Source: Acidimicrobiales bacterium (lineage in GTDB: Bacteria; Actinomycetota; Acidimicrobiia; Acidimicrobiales; Poriferisodalaceae). From it: DNA of 64,000 nt. How positions within the stretch are numbered: position 1 is the stretch's first letter; every line of letters starts with the position of its first letter. The notes below the pieces were generated by a model. That model worked only from the letters and a program-made list of their open reading frames with translations. It did not search any database and was not told where the DNA came from. Shown piece by piece: positions 1 through 8,224 of the stretch. The translations under genes were made by a program, and so were the position numbers. Where the stretch lies: positions 310,001 to 374,000 of the forward strand of contig JAWKIQ010000002.1 of assembly GCA_041394185.1 (NCBI GenBank). Direction: 5' to 3'.

Positions 1-1032
1 CTCGAGCAACCGGTCGAACTCGACATGCAGGCGCGGGAACTCGACCACGCCTCCGTGAACGTCGACGGCTCCCCAGGTTCCGGCCAGCGTCTTGGCGAGA
101 TCGATCTCCTCGGCCAGCAGGTCGCCCGCCCGGTCGCGCATGCGGCGGGGCTCCATCAGCAGGATCTGAGCGTCGGGACCAATTAGATCGAACAACACCC
201 GCTCGTCGTCGACCAGCCACGGAAGCCACGACTCCATTCCGTCGAAGAACTCGCCGTCGGAGAGCCGCTGCCACTGTTCGCGACCCCAAGGGGCGCTGGA
301 CATCAACGACAGGGCGCGTGCCCTGACAGCGTCGGTGGGCAGAACCTCTCTGGCAGGGAACAGCCTGACGAAATCGATGTCTTCTGTAGACCGCTGATCG
401 GCTACCGAGAAGCGGGTCAGGCGATCGACCTCGTCACCCCACAGGTCGATACGAACCGGGCCATCGGCCGTGGCGCCGAACACGTCGACGATTCCGCCTC
501 TGACGGCGACCTCGCCACGGTGTTCGACCTGGAACTCGCGCCGGTATCCGATCTGGACCAGCTGGGTGACGAGCTCTGTGGGGTCGATGATGTCGCCTGG
601 CCGGATCTCGATGGGCTCGGCCTGAGCCGTCGCCGGGCCGTTTACCTGCACAAGGGCCCGAACAGGAGCGACAACCACCGCGGGCGCCAGATCGGGCGTG
701 CGCAAGCGCCACATGACCTCGAGGCGTGTGCCCATGGTGTCGATCGAGGGGCTGACCCGTTCGAAGGGCAGGATCTCCCACGCGGGGAACAAAGTCACCT
801 GCTCATCGCCCAGCATCGACCGCAGGTCGTTGACCAGTCGCTCGGCCTCAGCCGTGGTGGCCGCGGCCACCACGATGGGCGACCTGTCGGATCGTCTGGC
901 CAGCCCGGCGATGGCGGTGGCTCTGGCGTTGTCGGCGACCGCCAGGACCCCGTGGCTGCGGCCCGCCAGCCGGGTCAAGGCCTCGCTGGACGTGACGCGA
1001 TCGGGCAGCGCAGACAGCGGGGCGTCGATCAC
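1..1032 (-). CDS. mfd: Transcription-repair coupling factor Mfd, N-terminal part
   Basis: N-terminal 344 codons of the translocase that removes stalled RNA polymerase from lesions and recruits UvrA; the frame runs off the left edge, so the RNAP-interaction and helicase domains are outside. The block FPAWEILPFERVSP at about residues 82-95 matches the conserved first module shared by Mfd and UvrB, and the following sequence (MGTRLEVMWRL, later RRGEVAVRGGIVDVF-like order) follows the family. The start is GTG at 1032; its bases overlap the pth stop as GTGA, which fixes the start and implies translational coupling. It is the last visible gene of a prs-rplY-pth-mfd run on this strand. Confidence 0.9.
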   Translation of the reverse strand, partial: MIDAPLSALPDRVTSSEALTRLAGRSHGVLAVADNARATAIAGLARRSDRSPIVVAAATTAEAERLVNDLRSMLGDEQVTLFPAWEILPFERVSPSIDTMGTRLEVMWRLRTPDLAPAVVVAPVRALVQVNGPATAQAEPIEIRPGDIIDPTELVTQLVQIGYRREFQVEHRGEVAVRGGIVDVFGATADGPVRIDLWGDEVDRLTRFSVADQRSTEDIDFVRLFPAREVLPTDAVRARALSLMSSAPWGREQWQRLSDGEFFDGMESWLPWLVDDERVLFDLIGPDAQILLMEPRRMRDRAGDLLAEEIDLAKTLAGTWGAVDVHGGVVEFPRLHVEFDRLLE

Positions 1033-1676
1033 CGTTTGGATCCGCGGTTGAAGCGATTCATCGTCTCGTCGATTCCGTTGATGAGATAACACTCGACGGC
1101 GTCGGCGGCCTCGCGCACGACGATGTCGAGTTCGTCGCGGTCGGCCTTTGACGGCGCCTTCAGCACGTGGTCTTTGCCCGCCCGCGAGTTGGTGGGACGA
1201 CCGACCCCCACCCGCACGCGGGCGAACTCGCGCGAGCCAAGGTGTTGTTCTATCGATTTGAGGCCGTTGTGGCCTGCGTTCCCGCCGCCGACCTTGACCT
1301 TGAGTCCGCCGACTGGAAGATCGACCTCGTCGTGCACGACGACGATTGCACCGGGTTCGGTGATGCCGTGGCGTTTCACCAGAAGCGAGACCGACTCACC
1401 CGAAAGGTTCATATAGGTCTGGGGAAATGCCAGAACCACGCGTCGCCCGCCTATCGAGACCTGGGCGACAAGCGCCCTGTCGGCCTTGGAGAGGGCAAGC
1501 GCCGCGCTGGTTCCGGGCGTGCTGTGCCTTGCCGCGAGCTCTTCGATGACCTCGACACCCAGGTTGTGTCGGGTGCCGCGATATGTGGATCCGGGGTTTC
1601 CCAGGCCGACAACCAGCAAATCGGCAGGCGTACCGCGCCTGGCACCGGCCCGGTCGAAGACCGAGCCAAACTTCAT
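1029..1676 (-). CDS. pth: Peptidyl-tRNA hydrolase
   Basis: 215 residues, usual size for the bacterial enzyme that frees tRNA from stalled peptidyl-tRNA in the cytoplasm. Family signatures are visible: GLGNPG near residue 25, RHNLG carrying the catalytic histidine, the MNLSG segment, HDEVDLP, and GNAGHNGLKSI. The N-terminus has about 20 extra residues before the first strand. Only two bases separate its start from the rplY stop, and its stop overlaps the mfd start. The rplY-pth pairing is common in bacteria and links ribosome assembly with peptidyl-tRNA recycling. Confidence 0.95.
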   Translation of the reverse strand: MKFGSVFDRAGARRGTPADLLVVGLGNPGSTYRGTRHNLGVEVIEELAARHSTPGTSAALALSKADRALVAQVSIGGRRVVLAFPQTYMNLSGESVSLLVKRHGITEPGAIVVVHDEVDLPVGGLKVKVGGGNAGHNGLKSIEQHLGSREFARVRVGVGRPTNSRAGKDHVLKAPSKADRDELDIVVREAADAVECYLINGIDETMNRFNRGSKR

Positions 1677-1678
1677 CG

Positions 1679-2332
1679 TCAGTCCTGTGACGACTCGTCA
1701 GCGGCTTGCGCGGCCTCGCCGTCTGATGCCGCCTCGCCTTCGACCGCTTCGCCCTCGGCCTCTTCGGCTTCGACAGCGCCACGAGGCAACGAGCCAGAAG
1801 CGATGGGGGTATCGAGGTCGAGGATGGTGGTCACGCCCTCGCCCAGATCGACATCGGCGATGCGGATCGAGTTTTCGACGGTGACGTTGGTGACATCAAC
1901 CTCGTACTGGCGAGGAATCGAAACCACGGGCGCCTCGACGGCAATCGTGTTGAGGACCTGCTCGAGGATGCCGCCCTCGCGGGCGAGCTCTTCGGCCTCT
2001 CCGACGAACACGATCGGCACCTCGACGCTGACGGTCTGCTTGGCGTCTACGAGCAAGAAGTCGACGTGCTGCACGCGATCCTTGATCGGGTGGATCTGGA
2101 TGTCGCGCACGAAGGTGAGCTTCTGGTCACCATCGACATCGAGGGTGATCACAGCGTTGGAACCCGCCGAGTTGAGCACACGACGAAACTCGAGTCGATC
2201 GACCGTGATCGAGATCGGCTCGATTCCCTGGCCGTAGATGACAGCAGGCACCTTGTTCTCGGCGCGGATGCGGCGCGACGGGCCACTTCCGTGTCCGCGA
2301 CCGGTGGTGGCTACAAGCGTGTTCTGTTCCAT
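1679..2332 (-). CDS. rplY: 50S ribosomal protein bL25, CTC form
   Basis: 217 residues, the long CTC-type L25 that binds 5S rRNA: an N-terminal L25 domain (TGRGHGSGPSRRIRAENKVPAVIYG near residues 9-33, only key residues quoted) plus a C-terminal beta domain. It ends in an acidic Glu/Ala-rich tail (VEAEEAEGEAVEG), frequent in this family. The frame is open well upstream, but ATG at 2332 gives the normal N-terminus and has AGGAG about 11 bases ahead. It follows prs after a gap of about 130 bases and is nearly joined to pth. Confidence 0.93.
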   Translation of the reverse strand: MEQNTLVATTGRGHGSGPSRRIRAENKVPAVIYGQGIEPISITVDRLEFRRVLNSAGSNAVITLDVDGDQKLTFVRDIQIHPIKDRVQHVDFLLVDAKQTVSVEVPIVFVGEAEELAREGGILEQVLNTIAVEAPVVSIPRQYEVDVTNVTVENSIRIADVDLGEGVTTILDLDTPIASGSLPRGAVEAEEAEGEAVEGEAASDGEAAQAADESSQD

Positions 2333-2463
2333 CGACTCGGAAACTCCTGGGAGCACACGGCGATACACCGTGTGGCGTTCGTGGGGGTTCGCAGGTGGCT
2401 GCGAAGCGCGACCGACCAGCTTAGGCCCAGCAGCGGTGACCGGCAACGCCTGTGTCGGGGTGC

Positions 2464-3459
2464 CTAACTCTGGTTCTCGCCGTCGAAGATCTCAGAGACG
2501 GACGAATCGTCGTAGATCGCGTGCAACGCCCGGGCGATGACACCAGATGCAGACAGCACTTCGAGCTTGTCGAACTGCTTCTCCGATGGCAGGGGGACGG
2601 TGTTGGTCACGATGACCTTGGACAGCGAGGAGTTCTTCATGCGATCGATCGCGGGGCCGCTGAACACAGCGTGCGTGCACGCCGCCCAGACATCGGTGGC
2701 ACCCAGGGCAACGAGCTCCTCGGCGGCCGAACAAAGGGTGCCCGCCGTGTCGATCATGTCGTCGACGATGACGCAGACCTTGCCCTCGATATCGCCCATG
2801 ACGCCCAGAGCCTCGACCTGGTTGACAACCGACGTAGAACGCCGCTTGTAAATGGAGGCCACATCGGCGTCGAGGTGCTTGGCGTAGCGTTCGGCCACCT
2901 TCACCCGCCCAGAGTCCGGGGACACGATGACCGCGTTGGACGGCACGGTCTTGCGCAGGTAGTCGACCAGGACGGGCATGGCCGTCAGATGATCCACCGG
3001 ACCATCGAAGAATCCCTGGATCTGGCCGCTGTGGAGATCGATGCTGACCAGTCGCTTGGCGCCGGCGACCCGGAACATGTCGGCCAAGAGCCTGGCGGTT
3101 ATGGGTTCGCGCCCGGCCGCCTTGCGGTCCTGCCTGGCGTAGCCATAGAACGGCACAACCGCCGTGATGCGCTTGGCCGAAGCACGACGGGCAGCATCGA
3201 TCATGATGAGCTGCTCCATGATGGCGTCGTTTACCGAGCCGCCGGTGAAGCTGGCGTGTGACTGGATGACGAAGACGTCACCACCCCGCAGCGACTCGGC
3301 GAACTGGCACTTGATCTCGCCATTGGCGAAATCGACCAGGCCAGGGTCGCCCAGTTCTACCCCGAGGTGGTCGGCGATCTCCGCCGCCAACTCCGGGTTG
3401 GACCTGCCGGCCAGCAGGTGCATCCGCTTTTTGGCGGTCAGTTCGAGGTTGGTCGACAT
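2464..3459 (-). CDS. prs: Ribose-phosphate pyrophosphokinase (PRPP synthetase)
   Basis: 331 residues; makes PRPP from ribose 5-phosphate and ATP for nucleotide, His and Trp synthesis. The PRPP-binding loop DDMIDTAGT is present, as are FANGEIKCQF, SDPGRVK-type VSPDSGRVKVAERYAK and the ATP-site RQDRK. ATG at 3459 (MSTNLELTAKKRMHLL) is preferred over an in-frame codon 45 bases upstream because it matches the family N-terminus and has GAGGG just ahead. It lies directly downstream of glmU; glmU-prs is a conserved pair in many bacteria. Confidence 0.95.
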   Translation of the reverse strand: MSTNLELTAKKRMHLLAGRSNPELAAEIADHLGVELGDPGLVDFANGEIKCQFAESLRGGDVFVIQSHASFTGGSVNDAIMEQLIMIDAARRASAKRITAVVPFYGYARQDRKAAGREPITARLLADMFRVAGAKRLVSIDLHSGQIQGFFDGPVDHLTAMPVLVDYLRKTVPSNAVIVSPDSGRVKVAERYAKHLDADVASIYKRRSTSVVNQVEALGVMGDIEGKVCVIVDDMIDTAGTLCSAAEELVALGATDVWAACTHAVFSGPAIDRMKNSSLSKVIVTNTVPLPSEKQFDKLEVLSASGVIARALHAIYDDSSVSEIFDGENQS

Positions 3460-3522
3460 GAAACCCTCGGCGACTTGTTGTAGGCGGTCGGGCGGCGAGG
3501 CCACTCGGCAGGTTCGGGCAGG

Positions 3523-4614
3523 TCACCCGGCAGCATAGAGGGGCCCGGTGACTGTGCCCGCAGCGATTGTCGCACCTGGCGCCAACGAGGCGAAAGGGCC
3601 GACCTCACATCCGTCGCCGACGGTCGCTCCCCGGGCACTGGTGGCGTCGAGCCGACAGTTGGTTCCGATGTGACAATCGACGATGTGGCATCGAGGCCCA
3701 ACGGTGGTACCGGAGCCGATGACCGTGTCTCCTTGGATGACCGCTCCTGGGAAGATCGTCACGTCGGTACCCAGCGACACTGTCGTGTCGACATAGGTAT
3801 TGGCGGGGTCGACGATGGTGACGCCGGCGCGTAGCCACGCGAGGTTGGTGCGCTTGCGCAGCTCGGCCTCGGCCTCGGCCAGCTGCACTCTGTCGTTGAT
3901 CCCCATCGTCTCGCCCGAGTTCGGGCACACGTGGGCCATGATGGGATACCCGGCCTCGCGCAAGACGCCTATGACATCGGTCAGGTAGTACTCGCCCTGA
4001 GCATTCACGGGGTTGATCCGCCGAAGCGCCGGACCCAACAGCGATCGCTTGAAGCAGTAGATCGAGGTGTTCACCTCGTCGACTGCCAGCTCGTCGGGGG
4101 CGGCATCGCGATGCTCGACGATGCGGGCCACCTGGCCGTGCCGATCTCGCACGACCCGTCCGTAACCGCTCGGATCGGGCATATGGGCCGTCAGCACCGT
4201 GGCACCAGCCCCGCTGGAACGGTGCAGCTCGATCATCTCGGCCAACGTCTCAGAGGTCACCAGGGGCGTGTCACCGGGCAGTATCACGACATCCGCGGCG
4301 TCGTCGTCGATCTCGCTGGCGGTGAAAGCGGACAACCCCACCGCAGCGGCGTCGCCTGTGCCGTTCTGGCGTTCCTGTACGGCGAACACCACCTCGGCCG
4401 CGGCGGGCGCGTGGTCGATGACGGCGCTGCGCACACGGTCGGCGCCGTGGCCCACCACAACGACCGCCTTGTCGAGCCCGACCTGGGCAAGCGCGTCGAT
4501 AGCGAACGACACCATCGGCCGACCGCATAACCGATGGGCCGGCTTTGGGATCGCAGACATCATGCGGGTTCCTTGCCCCGCGGCCAACACGATCGCCGAG
4601 ATGGTACGAGTCAT
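3523..4614 (-). CDS. glmU: GlmU-type N-acetylglucosamine-1-phosphate uridyltransferase, short form
   Basis: 363 residues against about 450-495 for bifunctional GlmU. The uridyltransferase half is complete: LAAGQGTRMMSAIPKPAH at about 9-26 is the nucleotide-binding signature, followed by QERQNGTGDA, LPGDTPL and GEYYLTDV. A left-handed beta-helix starts near residue 255 but stops after about five coils at LAPGATIAAGTVTGPLYAAG. The part that carries the acetyltransferase active site (NYDG region) is absent, and no matching reading frame lies downstream before prs. UDP-GlcNAc formation from GlcNAc-1-P should work; the acetylation step must come from elsewhere if needed. ATG at 4614 is chosen because it opens at the Rossmann strand. 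Confidence 0.85.
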   Translation of the reverse strand: MTRTISAIVLAAGQGTRMMSAIPKPAHRLCGRPMVSFAIDALAQVGLDKAVVVVGHGADRVRSAVIDHAPAAAEVVFAVQERQNGTGDAAAVGLSAFTASEIDDDAADVVILPGDTPLVTSETLAEMIELHRSSGAGATVLTAHMPDPSGYGRVVRDRHGQVARIVEHRDAAPDELAVDEVNTSIYCFKRSLLGPALRRINPVNAQGEYYLTDVIGVLREAGYPIMAHVCPNSGETMGINDRVQLAEAEAELRKRTNLAWLRAGVTIVDPANTYVDTTVSLGTDVTIFPGAVIQGDTVIGSGTTVGPRCHIVDCHIGTNCRLDATSARGATVGDGCEVGPFASLAPGATIAAGTVTGPLYAAG

Positions 4615-4616
4615 TG

Positions 4617-4688
4617 CTCGGGGAGGAGGACTCGAACCTCCATTGACGGGACCAAAACCCGCTGTCCTACCGATTGAACGATCCCCGA
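4617..4688 (-). tRNA. tRNA-Gln (anticodon UUG)
   Basis: 72-nt cloverleaf read on the minus strand: acceptor arm TCGGGGA/TCCCCGA, D arm GTTC/GGAC, anticodon arm GCGGG/CCCGT with loop TTTTGGT giving anticodon TTG, T arm GGAGG-TTCGAGT-CCTCC, discriminator G. CCA is not encoded. The anti-sigma gene upstream ends at 4689, so the tRNA begins one base after its stop codon, and glmU starts three bases after the tRNA end. A shared transcript is likely. Confidence 0.95.
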
Positions 4689-5747
4689 TCAGGCGCTCCA
4701 AGGTAGCGGCGTCTGGGCGGGTCTTGCACCACAATCGGGCAGGCCCTGTGCGTTCGCACGACAAAGTGTTCCGCGGATGATCTGCACCGCGTCGCCGATG
4801 GCTCCTTCGAGATCGACATTGGGGTCGGAGCCGAGCGTCGAAGCCCCCACGGTCGGGTCGCCGTCCTTGACGGTGGTGGAGGTGGTCGACGTCGTGGAGG
4901 TGGTGGACGTCGTCGAAGTGGTCGAGGTCGTCGAGGTGGACGAATCTGGGTCGGTCGTGGTCGTCGAGGTCGAGGTCGACGACGTGGGGGTGGTCGAGGT
5001 CGAAGCGTCGGGCACCGTCGACGACGTCGAAGTCGACGTAGGCACAGTGGTCGAGGTCGACGGCCTCGACGTCGCCGTGGTCGACGGCACAGTAGATGAC
5101 GGGGCCGAGGTGGTGGTCGACTCGACCGCGGTCGTCACCGTCGTAGAAGGCTTCGCCGAAGTCACCACCGACACGGTGGTCGAGGTCAGTGGTGGGTCGA
5201 TCGATTCGGTCGGCCTGGCTTCGACATCGACCGAAGACGACGTGAAGCCGTCGGCAACCTCCAGGTCGGGCTCGACGATGGTCGATGTCGGGAACTCGGT
5301 GACTATCGCGGCGATGTCGTCGACCTGGGCCACATCGTCGCCCTCGACGAACAGATTGGCGTTGGGGCCATAACTCTCGTCGCCGATCGTCACCGACCCG
5401 TTCTCGCCCACCAGCACCACGGCGCCTGAGGGCAATACGACGCCGGCGGAGGCCGGGAATCGCTCGCCGGTGGGAAGGATCACCTCGGCATCGTCGGCGG
5501 TGGATATGTGAACCGCGGCAGGCTCGCGGTTGAGCGTGGCGATAGCGAAGAGGAACACCGACACCGTGAAGCCCACGGCGGCCACGGTCGCTGGCCAGCG
5601 TCCGAACCTTCCACGGCCCGTCGCCACGGCCGAGGTCGCGACCATGACCCGAAGATCGGACTCGAGCGAATCTGCAAACTTCGTGGACAAAGGTGGCACC
5701 GGCGCCGACCCGAGCTCTTCGAGGAGCTCCTCGATGTCGCGGCTCAT
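4689..5747 (-). CDS. Membrane anti-sigma-like protein with Ser/Thr-rich stalk
   Basis: 352 residues. A short cytoplasmic N-terminus (MSRDIEELLEELGSAPVPPL) is followed by one membrane helix at about 51-72, then an outside segment with FecR-like features (ILPTGERFPASAGVVLPSGA, then VLVGENGSVTIGD). From about residue 165 to 310 the chain is almost all Ser, Thr and Pro, including tandem STT units. The last about 45 residues are non-repetitive with two cysteines. It starts in an ATGA overlap with the sigma factor gene, which strongly suggests it is the cognate regulator. No zinc-binding HxxxCxxC motif was seen, so the anti-sigma role is inferred from position and topology. Confidence 0.7.
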   Translation of the reverse strand: MSRDIEELLEELGSAPVPPLSTKFADSLESDLRVMVATSAVATGRGRFGRWPATVAAVGFTVSVFLFAIATLNREPAAVHISTADDAEVILPTGERFPASAGVVLPSGAVVLVGENGSVTIGDESYGPNANLFVEGDDVAQVDDIAAIVTEFPTSTIVEPDLEVADGFTSSSVDVEARPTESIDPPLTSTTVSVVTSAKPSTTVTTAVESTTTSAPSSTVPSTTATSRPSTSTTVPTSTSTSSTVPDASTSTTPTSSTSTSTTTTDPDSSTSTTSTTSTTSTTSTTSTTSTTVKDGDPTVGASTLGSDPNVDLEGAIGDAVQIIRGTLCRANAQGLPDCGARPAQTPLPWSA

Positions 5748-6352
5748 GGTTTCACCTCCAACTCGCGCTTCAGCGCTTTCAGAGACCGGTGCACCAGCAC
5801 CGCCATCGTGCTGCGCGACACACCCATCGCCTCGGCGGCCTCCTCGTTGGACAGTCCCGACAGGTAGCGCAACGCCAAGGCCTTTCGATACCTGGGTTTG
5901 ATCCGGTCGAGCGCCTCGCGCACCACGCTCGACTCCTCGTCCCGCACGACGTCGTCGATGGGGTCTTCGCTGTCGTTGACCAGCCTCGACATCGCAACTT
6001 GGCCTCGCTCGCTGGCGGGGCGTGCAGCCCGTCGGTGGTGATCGTTCATCTGGTTCGCCGCGATACGAAACAGCCAAGCGGCGAATCCGCCGCCACGCGG
6101 CTCGAAGCGGGGAAGGTTGCGGAAGGCCTTCTCGAAGACCAGCGCGGTGACGTCCTCGGCGATCTCCCTGCTGGCACACCGCCGGTACGCGAACGCATAG
6201 ATCTGGGGCAAGTAGTGCCGGTACAGCGCCGCGAAGGCGTTGGCATCGCCATGTCGAGCCCGCTCGATGAGCGCTGCCTCGTTGGCCAACGCACCATCGG
6301 ACTCTTCCACCTGCCTGCCTCGGGTCGCGACCTTCACCTCCGCTGCGTACAT
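5744..6352 (-). CDS. ECF-family RNA polymerase sigma factor
   Basis: About 202 residues from ATG 6352; the frame stays open to 6412, so the exact start is uncertain. Region 2 spans about residues 30-110, with the core-binding AFAALYRHYLPQIYAFAYRRC and the -10 recognition stretch ending FAAWLFRIAANQMNDHHRR. Region 4 at about 140-195 holds the helix-turn-helix YLSGLSNEEAAEAMGVSRSTMAVLVHR (key part LSNEEAAEAMGVS). Both DNA-binding regions look intact. It is coupled to the downstream membrane protein by an ATGA overlap, the usual sigma/anti-sigma order. The signal it senses is not visible. Confidence 0.9.
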   Translation of the reverse strand: MYAAEVKVATRGRQVEESDGALANEAALIERARHGDANAFAALYRHYLPQIYAFAYRRCASREIAEDVTALVFEKAFRNLPRFEPRGGGFAAWLFRIAANQMNDHHRRAARPASERGQVAMSRLVNDSEDPIDDVVRDEESSVVREALDRIKPRYRKALALRYLSGLSNEEAAEAMGVSRSTMAVLVHRSLKALKRELEVKP

Positions 6353-6475
6353 ACTCCCATTCCAACGACCAGCCCTGCCAGCAATGACATCTGAACCTCT
6401 GTGTTCTTGCAACAGGCCACTTGTGCTCGCCGACTGTTCTCTTGCACGTCGCGACCGGCTATCCTTTCGCCCTTC

Positions 6476-6565
6476 ATGGGTTCACTCGTAAAGAAGCGCC
6501 GCAAGCGGATGCGCAAGAAGAAGCACAAGAAGATGCTTCGTCGCACCCGCTTCCAGCGCCGCTAA
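6476..6565 (+). CDS. Small ribosomal subunit protein bS22-like (AURKAIP1/COX24 domain)
   Basis: 29 residues, 17 of them Lys or Arg: begins MGSLVKKRRKRMRKKKHKK and ends RRTRFQRR. This matches, from memory, the actinobacterial AURKAIP1/COX24-domain protein identified as bS22 in mycobacterial 30S structures. It stands alone on the plus strand between the divergent sigma factor gene and the convergent ispE. It is easily missed because of its length. A short intergenic space upstream (6413-6475) must contain its promoter. Confidence 0.85.
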   Translation: MGSLVKKRRKRMRKKKHKKMLRRTRFQRR

Positions 6566-6637
6566 ACAACCGACGTATCAAACGACCAACCGGGTCGGAC
6601 TCCCAGGCGGCCATTCGGGACACCGAATCGACTGATC

Positions 6638-7393
6638 CTAGGGAGTCTGGCCCGCTTTTTCGCGCCCGTACCCGGCCCGAACCGTGCTTGCCACGACCGA
6701 CCTGACGCCACGATGGACCAGTTCGTGGCTTCCCTCGACATACCAGGTGCCGCCCGAGCCTGCCAGCCTCGGCTGAACACCGCACACCTCGGCGAGGGCA
6801 TCACGCCAGTGCGCCAGCTCGGGGAACGCGGCCAGCGCTGCCGGCTCGAGGTCGTTGCCGTTGAGGCCTCGAGGCTCGCCCATCTGGTCCCACTTTCGAT
6901 ACACGACCGGCGTGCTGACCCCGATTGGCGGCGTCAACAGTGTGAATACCTGTCTGCGAAACGGCAGCGGGCTGACGACTTCACCGATTCCGCCCACCCG
7001 AGCTCGTCCCCCGACCAGACAGAACGCCACGTCGGCTCCCAGTGAGCTGGCCGCGACCTCGTCTGTCATGTCGGCCCAGGCCAAGATGGCGGCCGCATCA
7101 CTGCTGCCGCCCCCCAGGCCCGCCCCCGCAGGGATCGCCTTGGTGACCTTGACGTGAGCCTTACGGCCAACCATCCGCAGGGCCCGCGACACCAGGTTGG
7201 TGCCATCGGATTCGACGGCCAGACCGCTACCCGCCTCGACGATCTCGAGCCCATCGCCCTGCGAGATCTCGATCTCGTCGCACAGGTCGAGCGAGACCAT
7301 CTCGGCATCGATCAGGTGATAGCCATCGGGTCGCGTGCCTGTGACCCTCAACTCGAGCGTCAGTTTCGCGGGCGCCAGCACCTTGATGTTCAC
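6638..7393 (-). CDS. ispE: 4-diphosphocytidyl-2-C-methyl-D-erythritol kinase
   Basis: 251 residues; GHMP-family kinase of the MEP isoprenoid pathway, phosphorylating CDP-ME. Visible are the N-terminal APAKLTLELRVTGTRPDGYHLI, the ATP-binding glycine-rich motif PAGAGLGGGSSDAAA, and the C-terminal GSGGT motif (RLAGSGGTWYVEG). Slightly shorter than the E. coli enzyme. The GTG start at 7393 overlaps the rsmA stop as GTGA; the rsmA-ispE order is standard in Actinomycetota. Confidence 0.93.
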   Translation of the reverse strand: MNIKVLAPAKLTLELRVTGTRPDGYHLIDAEMVSLDLCDEIEISQGDGLEIVEAGSGLAVESDGTNLVSRALRMVGRKAHVKVTKAIPAGAGLGGGSSDAAAILAWADMTDEVAASSLGADVAFCLVGGRARVGGIGEVVSPLPFRRQVFTLLTPPIGVSTPVVYRKWDQMGEPRGLNGNDLEPAALAAFPELAHWRDALAEVCGVQPRLAGSGGTWYVEGSHELVHRGVRSVVASTVRAGYGREKAGQTP

Positions 7394-8211
7394 CGGATCT
7401 CCTTGCGTGCCAGATCGAGCCGCACCCAATCCTCGAGCGACAACTCCTCGGCCCTGGCCTCTGGCCTCACCCCCGCCGATTCGAACTGGGCTTGGTCGAC
7501 CAGGCCTTTCAGCGAGCGCCTGAGCATCTTGCGGCGCTGACCGAACCCGGCTCGAACCAGGGCCATCAGACGTGCTCGATCGGTATCGGCGGGAATCACC
7601 GGCTGTGCGTGTCGGGTGATCTCGACCACCGTCGAGTCGACCTTGGGGCGGGGTATGAACACCGTGGGCGGCACCTTGCACAGCCTCCGGGCGACACCCC
7701 ACGAGGCGATCTTCACCGAGACTGCCCCATAGGCAGCGTCGCCGACGCCTGCGACCATGCGGTCTGCGACCTCGGACTGCACCATCACCACCAGCTTCAC
7801 GACCGCCTCGACGTTGTCGAGTATCTCGGCGACCAATGGGGTGGCGATGTTGTAGGGCAGGTTTGCGACCACCCATGCCTGGTCACCAATCTCGGCCGCC
7901 CATTCGAGTTGCAGAGCATCCTGATTGAGCACCTCGACCGACATCCCGGACGTGACGTCGCGCAGCGGCTCGATGAGGTGGCGATCGGCCTCGACGGCCA
8001 AGACGTCGGCGCCGGCCTCGCACAGGGCAAGCGTCAGCGAGCCCAGGCCGGGTCCGATCTCGACGACCCTGGTTCCTGGAGATACACCCGCCAGAGCGAC
8101 GATGCGCCTGACCGTGTTGGGATCGACCAGGAAGTTCTGGCCGAGAGCGCGGCTTGGCTCGAGGCCGTGCTTACTCAGCAGGTCGGCGACCTGCTTGGGT
8201 GACAGTGTCAC
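7390..8211 (-). CDS. rsmA: 16S rRNA dimethyladenosine transferase (RsmA/KsgA)
   Basis: 273 residues; dimethylates two adjacent adenines near the 3' end of 16S rRNA. Shows LGQNFLVDPNTVRRIV at about 22-37, the SAM-binding VVEIGPGLGSLTLAL, and the catalytic NLPYNIATP motif, then FIPRPKVDSTVV. Full length. It starts 13 bases after the end of the Rpf-like gene and overlaps ispE, forming an rpf-rsmA-ispE operon. Confidence 0.95.
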   Translation of the reverse strand: MTLSPKQVADLLSKHGLEPSRALGQNFLVDPNTVRRIVALAGVSPGTRVVEIGPGLGSLTLALCEAGADVLAVEADRHLIEPLRDVTSGMSVEVLNQDALQLEWAAEIGDQAWVVANLPYNIATPLVAEILDNVEAVVKLVVMVQSEVADRMVAGVGDAAYGAVSVKIASWGVARRLCKVPPTVFIPRPKVDSTVVEITRHAQPVIPADTDRARLMALVRAGFGQRRKMLRRSLKGLVDQAQFESAGVRPEARAEELSLEDWVRLDLARKEIR

Positions 8212-8224
8212 GGGATGGTCTGGG

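Noticed and set aside
4777..5373. Long Val/Asp-rich plus-strand reading frame
   Set aside because: It is the complement of the Ser/Thr-rich stalk of the anti-sigma-like protein; low-complexity DNA keeps several frames open.
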